Program-made: the position numbers and the translations under genes | Notes under the pieces: generated by a model | What the model saw: the letters and a program-made list of their open reading frames with translations, nothing else | What the model was told of the DNA's origin: nothing | Databases searched by the model: none | Origin: JAGTVG01 sp942491935 | Lineage (GTDB): Bacteria > Bacteroidota > Bacteroidia > Cytophagales > Cyclobacteriaceae | Direction: 5' to 3' | Assembly: GCA_942491935.1 (NCBI GenBank) | Contig: CALOCZ010000011.1 | Coordinates: 1 to 64,000, forward strand | Length of the DNA: 64,000 nt | In this document: piece after piece, positions 1-8,854 of the stretch | Position numbering within the stretch: position 1 is the first letter of the stretch | How the letters are laid out: each line of letters begins with the position of its first letter

Positions 1-127
1 CTGGGCCTACTTATAAAAAAGGGAATCTGACGCTGTTGCGTTAGCTGCCTGATCCTACCGATAATAAATTATTATAAGTAAATTAATTTCGAGTGTTTGG
101 GAATGCGAAGGCTTGCCGCACTCAATA

Positions 128-310
128 CAAACATCCCCTCATTAATCCCCCTTTTAAAGTGGGGGAATAATACAAATGATTACGCGGCTGTTAATTCCCC
201 CTTCCTGAAGGAGGTGTGCCTTACGCCTTGGGCTGGACGGAGGATGTGGCTGTTAATTTCTCCTTATAAGGAGGTGGCCATGGCTGGACGGAGGATGTGG
301 CTGTTAATTA
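128..310. repeat. Left direct-repeat array beside the DUF559 gene
   Basis: This array shares its modules with the one at 730-970. A leader module at 161-217 begins GGGGGAATAATACAAATGA and contains a small CCTTC/GAAGG palindrome. It is followed by two copies of a G-rich unit (core GGCTGGACGGAGGATGTGG) at 223-258 and 282-309. A short C5/G5 hairpin is formed by 147-151 and 161-165. The repeats are read through by an open frame at 97-339, giving a repeated WAGRRMWLL peptide, which looks like a by-product. Such palindrome-bearing repeats resemble REP/BIME-like intergenic elements. Unit boundaries were set by eye. Confidence 0.8.
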
Positions 311-403
311 TAAAAGCAAAGAATTCTAAACACCTTTAAAATAGAATAATAAATTAGCAACAGTTATAAAAATAATATAATACACTATAATCCCAAATTA
401 AAA

Positions 404-1030
404 GTGCTTGCCAGAAAACTGCGTAAGCAAGGTCTAATGTCTGAAGTTCTATTATGGAAGCAAATCAAAAATAAATCCTTTGGTGTGGAGTTTCACAGAC
501 AGGTACCTTTAGATAATTATATTGTAGATTTTTATTGTCATGAACTGATGTTGGCAATTGAAGTGGATGGCAACTCGCATCTCTTTGAAGATGTAGCGGT
601 GAATGATGCAAAACGACAACAAAAATTAGAAAAGCTGGGCGTACGTTTTATACGCTTTGAGGATAAAGATGTGAAACAGAATATAAATATGGTGCTTGTT
701 GCTTTGGAAAATAAAATTGAGCAAATCCTTCAAACATCCCCCTTTCGAGTTTGTGCTCCCAACCTTCGCTTCCTAGCTCGGTTGTCCCTTCGAAGGGGGA
801 ATAATACAAATGACTACTTGGCTGTTAATTCCTCCTTTCAAGGAGGTGTCCAGACGCCTTGGGCTGGACGGAGGATGTGGCTGTTGATTCCCTTCTTGAA
901 GGATGTGGCCGTAACGCCCTGGGCTGGACGGAGGATGTGGCTGTTAATTCCTCTCCCGATTTCTATCGGGATTAAGGAAGTGCCCAATAAGCTCGTATTG
1001 TCCCTTTTGGAAATATTCCACCCGATCTAG
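404..1030 (+). CDS. DUF559 (PD-(D/E)XK / Vsr-like) nuclease-family protein with repeat-derived tail
   Basis: Residues 1 to about 108 match the DUF559 fold, related to very-short-patch-repair and restriction endonucleases. Visible landmarks are an N-terminal ARKLRKQ helix, FHRQVPLDNYIVDFYC with the conserved Asp, AIEVDGNSH with the E-x-D part of the active site, and a C-terminal RFIRFED strand. The start is GTG at 404; no ATG lies in the same frame nearby. The domain ends near base 735. Beyond it the frame continues through the right repeat array, so residues 109-208 are probably translated repeat, not a folded domain. The gene sits between two direct-repeat arrays of the same family. The fold is clear; cellular role and substrate are unknown. 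Confidence 0.8.
   Translation: MLARKLRKQGLMSEVLLWKQIKNKSFGVEFHRQVPLDNYIVDFYCHELMLAIEVDGNSHLFEDVAVNDAKRQQKLEKLGVRFIRFEDKDVKQNINMVLVALENKIEQILQTSPFRVCAPNLRFLARLSLRRGNNTNDYLAVNSSFQGGVQTPWAGRRMWLLIPFLKDVAVTPWAGRRMWLLIPLPISIGIKEVPNKLVLSLLEIFHPI
730..970. repeat. Right direct-repeat array beside the DUF559 gene
   Basis: This is the second copy of the array at 128-310, in the same orientation. The leader module GGGGGAATAATACAAATGA recurs at 795-849, and two further G-rich units with core GGCTGGACGGAGGATGTGG lie at 854-889 and 914-949. A perfect six-base-pair hairpin CCCGAT/ATCGGG closes the array at 955-970. The array begins inside the open frame of the DUF559 gene and extends its reading frame to 1030. 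Together the two arrays bracket the nuclease-like domain as direct repeats about 630 bp apart. Confidence 0.8.
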
Positions 1031-1115
1031 CCTCTCCTTTTCAGCATTCCAATGTGTCTTATTTTAAGGCTTTGGTTAATATTCTCAGAATTTCAGAAAT
1101 TTTATAAAAATTAAT

Positions 1116-1134
1116 TGCATTGATTATCAATGCA
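1116..1134. promoter_or_regulatory. Palindrome upstream of the RodA chimera
   Basis: A perfect inverted repeat TGCATTGA-TTA-TCAATGCA has eight-base arms and a three-base spacer. It lies 136 bases upstream of the ATG at 1270, in an AT-rich spacer with no gene. It could be an operator for a dimeric regulator or a small RNA hairpin. No poly-T follows, so it is not a good terminator. Confidence 0.3.
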
Positions 1135-1269
1135 TTAGGCCAATATTAAAAGAATATAGTATTATGTGTTGCATAGTACTGGTTTATATACATATCTTTG
1201 TATTATCAAGTTAGATGCTAAACATAATACAAGACATAACCTAAGAACAAACAAATAAAAAAGATTACC

Positions 1270-2028
1270 ATGAAAACATCAATCATCAACCCAAACTCTC
1301 CAGTTGTACTAAAAGGTACTACCAAAATTATTGCAACTGCTTTAACCCTGATTTTCCTTTTTGCTGGAAGCGCTAACGCGAATGGCTCTACCCTTCTTTC
1401 CTGGCGAGAACAAAAACAAATTGTCTTTGCCGATAAAACATTTAAGAAAATTGCCAGCATAATAATTATTATGCTTTTTACTGTTGGTATTACCTTAAGT
1501 GTCGATTACTTTCAGACAAAGGTACTTAAGCCCCATCACCAGAAAAGGCTCCGGGTACTGATAAATCCTGATTCAGATCCGCTTGGGGATGGATGGAATG
1601 TGACCCAGTCTAAAATCGCAATCGGATCAGGGCAATTCTGGGGGAAGGGTTTTTTAAACGGTACCCAGACAAAATTTGATTTTGTACCTGAACAGTCAAC
1701 GGATTTTATTTTCTGTACCCTGGGAGAAGAACACGGGTATATTGGAACTTCACTAGTGATCATTTTATTTATTTTCCTTATTCTCCGGATCTTTTTTATT
1801 GCTGATCGGCAGAAATCACGATTTGCCCAAACTTACGGGTATGCTGTCGGATCCATTATATTTTTTCATTTTATGATCAATATTGGTATGACTATCGGTT
1901 TGTTTCCGGTCATTGGAATACCCTTGCCTTTTTTTAGTTATGGGGGATCATCACTGTGGGCATTCTCAATATTATTGTTCATATTATTGAAACTGGATGC
2001 GCACCGAATGCAGATATTTGTCCGTTAA
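1270..2028 (+). pseudogene. rodA: Chimeric ORF: exported-protein-like start joined to C-terminal half of RodA
   Basis: Residues from about 60 to the end are the C-terminal part of RodA, the SEDS-family peptidoglycan glycosyltransferase of the elongasome. Visible landmarks are INPDSDPLGDGWNVTQSKIA, GKGFLNGTQTKFDFVPEQST, TDFIFCTLGEEHG and the end segment IGIPLPFFSYGGSSLW. Bacteroidota RodA is about 400-485 residues; this ORF has 252, and the first eight or so transmembrane helices are missing. The first 40 residues instead form a signal-peptide-like segment ending AGSANANG, with no resemblance to RodA. No RodA N-terminal half lies upstream; repeats and the DUF559 gene do. It is therefore either a real recombination product or an assembly join. 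Activity is unlikely without the N-terminal half. Confidence 0.7.
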
Positions 2029-3059
2029 TCAGGAAATTTTTTGTTTACGACAGAAATAAACTCCAGGACAGCCTCATCTTCGTTATTCCATTGACCATCG
2101 TTAAGGAATTTTTCATTTAAATAGGAATTAGCCTCATTATTACTGCTGCAATTATCCAGAAACTCGATGACTTCGGTGAATAACTCATCATTCTCACTGA
2201 ACAACTCCCTGACAAATCTGAACCTTTGTTGAATGGATATGTTCTTTTTAATGCTGTCAATTCTTTGTTTCTGATGAAAGTCAAGAACTGTACTTGTAGG
2301 TTCTTTCTTAAGTTCATCCACGAGCGTGGCTTTCTGCTGGTAGTACTTCTCATGGATCGGCATTTTCTCCTCTCCTGATTCTTCCATAACTTTGGTTTCG
2401 GCCTCTTCCCTGCCTGATCCGTTCTCAACTTCAGCATATACTTTTTTAAGTTCAAATTGTATTTCTTTTGAGAACAAACTAATATACTCATCAGGTTCCT
2501 CGGGAGAAAAATTTATGTCTTCACAAACCTGATCGAAAAATTGTTTCGCTTCCTTTATCTGCATATTATCAGAGTCCGACTCCTCAATCCTCTGCACAAA
2601 AGCATTAAATAATTCGCTATTGATTTTAATGAACTTTTTTCTTTTTTCCAGTTCTGCTAGAGTAACCGGTGTACCAATGTTCAATAATTCGTTTGAAAAG
2701 AAATCGTAAGGCGAAAAGATCAAAATCAAAACATCAGTAATAGCCATTTTCAATAATGGCTTAAATACTTTTTGTTCAATGGAAATATTCTTCGATAATA
2801 CATTCATGAAATCCTGTAAAGCATTCTGGACTTCAGGACTGCTGTAATTGAAAAATGGACTTCGTATTTTTTTTGCCTCTTGCTGCCATTTGACCATTAT
2901 ATTCTTTATGACAAATAAATTGATCTGTTTGAATTCAGTTATTGACAGAATATTTTCACCATCAATAATTGAATTTTCAGAAAAATATCTATCTACAATT
3001 CGATTGGTATATGCTTCGGCATAGGAATTTATATAGTCATGATTAATAGCGTTTTCCAT
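2025..3059 (-). CDS. Conserved hypothetical cytoplasmic protein
   Basis: This 344-residue protein has no signal peptide or transmembrane helix and is predicted mostly helical and acidic, with a charged low-complexity stretch around residues 210-240 (repeated Glu and Lys). I do not recognise a named domain. Its position beside tdk and recO looks like conserved housekeeping synteny of the phylum. It converges on the rodA remnant with stop codons overlapping in a shared TTAA, and is divergent from tdk across a 164-base spacer. Confidence 0.75.
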   Translation of the reverse strand: MENAINHDYINSYAEAYTNRIVDRYFSENSIIDGENILSITEFKQINLFVIKNIMVKWQQEAKKIRSPFFNYSSPEVQNALQDFMNVLSKNISIEQKVFKPLLKMAITDVLILIFSPYDFFSNELLNIGTPVTLAELEKRKKFIKINSELFNAFVQRIEESDSDNMQIKEAKQFFDQVCEDINFSPEEPDEYISLFSKEIQFELKKVYAEVENGSGREEAETKVMEESGEEKMPIHEKYYQQKATLVDELKKEPTSTVLDFHQKQRIDSIKKNISIQQRFRFVRELFSENDELFTEVIEFLDNCSSNNEANSYLNEKFLNDGQWNNEDEAVLEFISVVNKKFPD

Positions 3060-3223
3060 ATCAATAATTTAGCATTATAACTAACTTTATAAAAAAACGA
3101 AATTTTAGTTCATTTATGTATAATCGATGTGCTTTATTCGTATAATGTGAATAATATATCGGTTAAAAGTTAGAATTGCAATTCTGTAAATCAGAAAATG
3201 TTATCTCCAGAGAATTATAATAC

Positions 3224-3823
3224 ATGTTTGTTGAACCCAATTTAGGTAATAAGAATAAAGGCCCTTTACAAAATACCGGATGGGTTGAAGTGATTGCCGG
3301 GGCAATGTTTTCGGGTAAAACCGAGGAATTGATCCGAAGGCTTAACAGGGCTATAATTGCCAGGCAGAAAGTAGAGATCTTTAAGCCAGTAATTGATACG
3401 CGTTACCATGATAAATATGTTGTTTCTCATAATGAGACCCAAATCAGGTCCACACCAGTTAATTTTTCTCAGGATATACTGTTATTGGCAGGGAATTCCG
3501 AGGTAGTTGGAATTGATGAAGCTCAGTTCTTTGATGAACACCTTGTGGAGGTAGTTACAAAGCTTGCCGATCAGGGAAAGCGGGTAATCATTGCCGGGCT
3601 TGATATGGATTATATGGGAAAACCTTTTGGTCCAATGCCCCCATTAATGGCAATAGCAGAGTTCGTAACTAAGGTGCACCCCATTTGTATAAGATGCGGA
3701 GCTATCGCTGTTTATTCACACAGGTTGACAAAAGATAAAAATACCGTTGTGGTTGGTGAAAAAGAAACCTATGAACCTCTCTGCAGAAAATGTTATAATG
3801 AATCAGAGAAGAATTCAAAATAA
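3224..3823 (+). CDS. tdk: Thymidine kinase
   Basis: Type II thymidine kinase phosphorylates thymidine to dTMP with ATP in the pyrimidine salvage pathway. The Walker A loop GAMFSGKTEELIRR lies at residues 26-39, the Walker B/lid motif GIDEAQFF near 98-105, and GLDMDYMGKPFGPMP follows. A four-cysteine zinc site is formed by CIRC near residue 155 and CRKC near 188. Length, 199 residues, is normal. recO follows 24 bases downstream and is probably cotranscribed. Confidence 0.95.
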   Translation: MFVEPNLGNKNKGPLQNTGWVEVIAGAMFSGKTEELIRRLNRAIIARQKVEIFKPVIDTRYHDKYVVSHNETQIRSTPVNFSQDILLLAGNSEVVGIDEAQFFDEHLVEVVTKLADQGKRVIIAGLDMDYMGKPFGPMPPLMAIAEFVTKVHPICIRCGAIAVYSHRLTKDKNTVVVGEKETYEPLCRKCYNESEKNSK

Positions 3824-3847
3824 TTCTCTTCAGGAAGAGTTTTGTCG

Positions 3848-4540
3848 ATGAAGTACAAGACAAAAGGTATAGTATTTAATTTTGTAAAGTTCAGGGAATC
3901 ATCTGTAATAACCAGGATCTACACAGAGGAATTTGGACTTAAGAACTATATTATAAACAATGTAAGATCAAGCAAGCCCAGATATCCCATTTCATACTTT
4001 CAACCTATGACCCTCCTGGATATGGTCGTTTATAATAAAAACCATGCTGAGATAAATAGAATATCTGAAATCAAATGCTGGCATCCCTACAAGTCAATCC
4101 CTTATAATGTCACTAAATCGTCAGTCGCCTTATTTATTACGGAAATGTTATATAAGACCTTAAGGGAAGAAGAAGCCAATCCTGACTTATATAAATTCCT
4201 GGAGGGATCCCTATTGTTTTATGATGAAAAGGGTGTGAATTTTATGAATTTTCATCTTCAATTCCTATTCAAGTATGCCCGTTTTCAAGGGATTGAACCC
4301 ATAAAGATCTCAGACATGGTCCATGAGATCGAATCCAATAATTTTCTGGTCTCTATTCCGAAAAGTAGTTTTGAAGATATCGATCGTCTTATTGAGAGTA
4401 ATTACAATGCCGGAATAAACATTTCCAATGATCTGAGAAGAAAATTATTATCCATGATCATACTATTTTATCAGATACACTTCGATCAATTGAGAGAAAT
4501 CAAATCCTATAAAATTCTTATAGAAGTATTTGGTGAATAA
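3848..4540 (+). CDS. recO: DNA repair protein RecO
   Basis: RecO helps RecR load RecA on SSB-coated single-stranded DNA in the RecF pathway. The N-terminal OB fold is seen in KTKGIVFNFVKFRESSVITRIYTEEFG. The rest is the helical domain seen in Bacteroidota RecO, including ALFITEMLYKTLREEE and FHLQFLFKYARFQGIEP. The start chosen is the ATG at 3848, preceded by AGGAAGAG; an in-frame TTG two codons upstream is less likely. The cysteine zinc finger of some RecO proteins is absent, as is usual in this phylum. It lies directly behind tdk. Confidence 0.85.
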   Translation: MKYKTKGIVFNFVKFRESSVITRIYTEEFGLKNYIINNVRSSKPRYPISYFQPMTLLDMVVYNKNHAEINRISEIKCWHPYKSIPYNVTKSSVALFITEMLYKTLREEEANPDLYKFLEGSLLFYDEKGVNFMNFHLQFLFKYARFQGIEPIKISDMVHEIESNNFLVSIPKSSFEDIDRLIESNYNAGINISNDLRRKLLSMIILFYQIHFDQLREIKSYKILIEVFGE

Positions 4541-4697
4541 AACGCTTGCTAACCTGTATGAATTATTTAAGGTTTTAGAATACTCTAAATATTTTAAAAC
4601 TGGTTGAAAATAGACATTTTCTTCAGAATTAATGATAGAAAGTTAGAGACATATTTTTTTACAACGACGGACTAGGTATATTTATAATATTTTTCAA

Positions 4698-5759
4698 ATG
4701 AATAAAGTTTTAAAATCAGGTCTATTTTTAATAATAATGATAATTATTGTAGGACTGATACTTTACCCGAAATTGAAACAGGAGGAAAATCAACCCTCCA
4801 TGGCCTCCCCTCAGGAGCAATCAATTACACCTGTAGAAGCGAAAATAATCAATCCAGAACGTATTGAAAATGTAATAAGAGTTACAGGGGCCATCATTGC
4901 CAATGAATCGGTAGCTTTGAATATTGAAATTTCTGGTAAAATTGAAAAAATCTATTTTCAGGAAGGGCAGCGGGTTAAAAAAGGTGATCTATTGTTAACT
5001 ATTAACGATGATGAAATAGTTGCACAACTTGAGCGATTGAAATACACTCAGAAATTGAATGAAGATATGGAATATCGGATGAGGCAGTTGCTGGAAAAAG
5101 AGGCGATCAGCCGTGAAGAATATGATATTTCGCTTACTACTTTAAATACAACGCTCAGTGATATCAAGGAGCGTGAAGCACGTATTGCCAAGCACAAACT
5201 GTATGCTCCATTTGATGGAATTATTGGTTTACGACAAGTCAGTGAAGGCAGCTATATCACCTCTTCGGATCTGGTAGCCAATATATATATATAAATCCAA
5301 TTAAGATAGAATTTTCTGTACCTGGTAAATACACTTCAATTGTAAACAAAGGGGACTCAATCAATTTTAAAGTTGAAGCCTCTGAGAATGTATTTACCGG
5401 GACAATTTATGCGGTTGAGCCAGAATTGATCCTCGAACGCGAACATTACAAATACGGGCCATATGCAATAATGATAAAGAGGTATTGATCCCCGGACAAT
5501 TTGCGAATATTGATTATATATTGAATGTATTGCCGGATGCATTGATGGTCCCCTCGGAATCTGTGATTCGGAATTAAACAGCCATAAAATATTTACCTAT
5601 AAAAATGGCCAGGTGAATCAGGAAATTGTAAAAATTGGAATACGTACTGAAAAAGATGTCCAGATTACTCAAGGAATAAATCCCGGTGATACGGTAATTA
5701 CAACCGGAATTCTACAGATCAGACAGGGAATGCCTGTTGATATTTCAATTGTTAATTGA
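4698..5759 (+). pseudogene. RND efflux periplasmic adaptor (HlyD/MFP family), frameshifted
   Basis: The first frame (4698-5294) encodes an N-terminal membrane anchor, a lipoyl/biotinyl-like half motif GKIEKIYFQEGQRVKKGDLL, a short coiled hairpin and the returning APFDGIIGLRQVSEGSY. The frame is lost in an AT repeat at about 5281-5293. The same protein continues in other frames: INPIKIEFSVPGKY from about 5293, IDPRTRTLQIRAI from about 5423, and ELNSHKIFTYKNGQVNQEIV from about 5570 to the stop at 5759. At least three frameshifts are needed, and I saw no in-frame nonsense codon within the pieces. The full product would be a normal adaptor of about 350 residues linking the RND pump at 5769 with TolC. 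Confidence 0.85.
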
Positions 5760-5768
5760 AACTATGAT

Positions 5769-8700
5769 ATGGCTAGTTTATCAAATATAAGTATTAACAG
5801 GCCGGTACTGGCCATTGTATTATCACTCACCATAATCATATTCGGGATTATTGGATTCTTTTTTCTGGGAATCCGGGAATATCCGAGCGTTGATCCACCA
5901 ATCATTACAGTATCAACTTCCTATATCGGTGCTAACGCGGAAGTTATAGAAACCCAGATCACCGAACCACTTGAAGAATCCATCAATGGAATAGAGGGCA
6001 TCAAAAGCCTCTCGTCCTCAAGTCGTGATGGAGGGAGTTCGATAACGGTTGAATTTGATCTGGAATCAAATCTTGAAGCAGCCGCAAATGATGTGCGTGA
6101 CAGAGTATCACGTGCCATGCGGCAATTACCGCCGGACGCGGATCCTCCCATTGTTACCAAAGCAGATGCTGATACAAGTCCTATAATCATCTTGCTGATA
6201 TCAAGTGAGCGGCGGAATTTAATGGAGTTATCAGATATCGCAAACAATGTTTTTAAGGAACGCTTTCAGACCATCCCCGGAGTTAGTCAGGTTATGATTT
6301 GGGGTGAAAGGAAGTACTCCATGCGACTTTGGATGGATCCGGAAAAACTGGCTGCCTATGAATTAACACCTCTGGATATCCTGACAGCAGTTAATTCCCA
6401 AAACCTGGAATTACCTACGGGCGTTTTGGAAGGAAACAGTATGGAATTGACCATTCGAACCTTGGGGCGTTTATCTACACCGGAGGAATTCAATGAACTG
6501 ATTGTAAAAGAAGAAGGACAACATTATTGTAAAATTCAGGGATATTGGCCGGGCAGAATTTTATCCTGAAAATGACCGATCCATTCTTAGAAGTAATGGC
6601 ATCCCAATGGTTATTAATGCCATAGTTCCCCAACCAGGATCTAACAATCTTGAAATAGCGGAAGAGTTTTACAAACGATGGGAGTCCATTAAAAAAGACC
6701 TGCCAGAAGATATACATACATCCTTGGGATTTGATACTACACAATATATTCGTGATTCAATTGCTGAAGTCCAGCAGACAATATACCTGGCCTTTTCTCT
6801 TGTTGTATTGATCATATTCCTTTTTTTGAGGGATTGGCGAACTACCCTGATACCTGTTATAACTATTCCTATTTCATTGATCGGGACCTTTTTTGTAATG
6901 TATGTGGCGGGTTTTCAATCAATGTACTCACCATGCTGGGTATTGTACTGGCCATTGGATTGGTGGTTGATGATGCCATTGTGGTATTGGAAAACATATA
7001 TACCAAAATTGAATCCGGAGCACCCCCTATTGATGCGGCATTAAAAGGAGCTAAAGAGATATTTTTTGCCGTAGTATCTACTACGGTTGCACTAGCTTCA
7101 GTATTTCTTCCGGTGATATTTTTACAGGGACTTACTGGCCGATTATTCAGGGAATTTGGTATTGTAGTTTCTTTTGCGGTGATCATTTCTTCTTTTGTAG
7201 CACTTTCCCTCACACCTATGCTTTCTTCCAGGATATTAAAAAGGCGGGAAAAACACAACCTTTTTTATAATTTCACTGAACCATTTTTCGTCTGGTTGAA
7301 TAACCAGTATGCAAATTTACTGGAAGGATTTATGCGCAAAAGATGGCTGGCTTTTGTTATTATATTTTCGGCTGGTCTTGGGATATATTTCATTTTATGA
7401 AAATCATACCTACTGAATTATCACCCATGGAGGACCGGGCAATGTTCAGGGTAATGGCTACCGGACCAGAGGGGGCTTCTTTTGAATATATGGACGTGTA
7501 TGTTAAGAAAGTCCTGGATGTTGTTGAAGAAGAAGTTCCGGAAATGAAAAACATTGTTTCCATAACCTCGCCAAGTTATGGAGGTGCTTCTTCCAATTCT
7601 GCCATGATGTTTGCCAAATTGGTGGAATCAGATGAAAGGCAACAATCGCAAACCGAAATTGTGAATCGCCTTCGCCAGAAAATCAAATTACCATGGCCCG
7701 GGCTTTTATTGATCGAACCCCAATCGATTGGTTCACCGCAGATCAGGACTTCCTGTTCAATATGTAATTCAGGCCCCTACTCTTGATAAATTAAAAGAAG
7801 TTCTCCCTGAATTTATTGACCGGGCAAATCAGGATCCTGCCTTTCAGTACGTAGATGTCAACCTTAAGTTTACAAAACCCGAGGTTAGCATAGAAATTAA
7901 CAGGGAGAAAGCAAGAAGTCTCGGTGTGTCTGTGAGGGATATTGCCCAAACCCTTCAATTGGGATTAAGCGGGCAACGGTTTGGATATTTTGTGATGAAT
8001 GGAAAGCAATATTATGTGATTGGACAGGTGACTAAAGAAAACAGAAATGATCCACTGGATCTAAGATCACTTTATGTAAGAAGTAATAATGGTAGTTTGA
8101 TCCAATTGGATAATCTCATCACGATGAAGGAACAATCCTCTCCGCCTCAATTGTATCGTTATAATCGGTTTGTCTCCGCCACTATATCCGCCAATCTCGC
8201 TGGAAAAACAAAACTGGGAGATGGATTGACAGCTATGGACCGTATAGCAGCCGAAGTACTTGATGATACCTATTCTACAGCTTTGGCCGGGCAATCGAAA
8301 GAGTTTAAGGAAAGTTCCGGTAATCTTTATTTTGCTTTTGCTTTCGCTCTCATACTGATTTACCTGGTACTTTCTGCCCAGTTTGAAAGTTTCAGGGATC
8401 CTTTGATTATCATGTTTACTGTTCCGTTGGCCCTTGCCGGGACTTTAATTTCACTCTGGTATTTTGGAGAAACGCTCAACATTTTCAGTCAGATTGGTAT
8501 CATAATGCTGATCGGTCTGGTATCTAAAAACGGGATATTGATCGTAGAGTTCGCAAATCAACGGAAAGCAAACGGAATGAACATCTATGATTCCATAGTG
8601 GGTGCCGCCAGAGCGAGGTTCCGCCCCATTTTGATGACCAGTTTATCAACTGTACTGGGTATATTACCTATTGCACTGGCGCTTGGAGCTGGTGCCGAAA

Positions 8701-8825
8701 GCAGAGTATCCATGGGCATAGCGGTGATCGGTGGTTTGATTTTTTCCACGATATTAACGCTGTTCGTCATACCTGCTATTTATAGCTATTTAACAGGTGA
8801 AAAAGGGAGAGTGTCAAGGTTATAG
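5769..8825 (+). pseudogene. RND multidrug efflux permease (AcrB/MexF-like), frameshifted
   Basis: The pieces add up to a near full-length HAE1-type RND pump, the inner-membrane proton-driven part of a tripartite efflux system. Piece 1 (5769 to about 6515) has the usual start NISINRPVLA and the porter domain. Piece 2 (to about 6910) includes VLIIFLFLRDWRTTLIPVI. Piece 3 (to about 7400) has GLVVDDAIVVLENIY with the proton-relay aspartates. Piece 4 runs to about 7700 and piece 5 from about 7745 to 8825, ending in the last helices after GLVSKNGILIVEFANQR. At least four indels interrupt the gene, mostly near homopolymers or short repeats. The pieces carry conserved motifs and no obvious nonsense codons, so the break is very recent or is a local sequence error. 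Confidence 0.88.
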
Positions 8826-8854
8826 ATAAATTGTTTGAAAATGAATGATATAAG

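Noticed and set aside
1..44. Possible 3' end of a gene entering from the left (frame ending GNLTLLR then TAG)
   Set aside because: Only 14 codons are visible and no family end is recognisable.
97..339. An 80-codon open frame
   Set aside because: It is mainly translated repeat (WAGRRMWLL twice) from the left array, with no independent domain.
1..1030. CRISPR array
   Set aside because: The repeated units are adjacent or variably spaced, differ in length, carry no unique spacers of constant size, and no cas genes are near.
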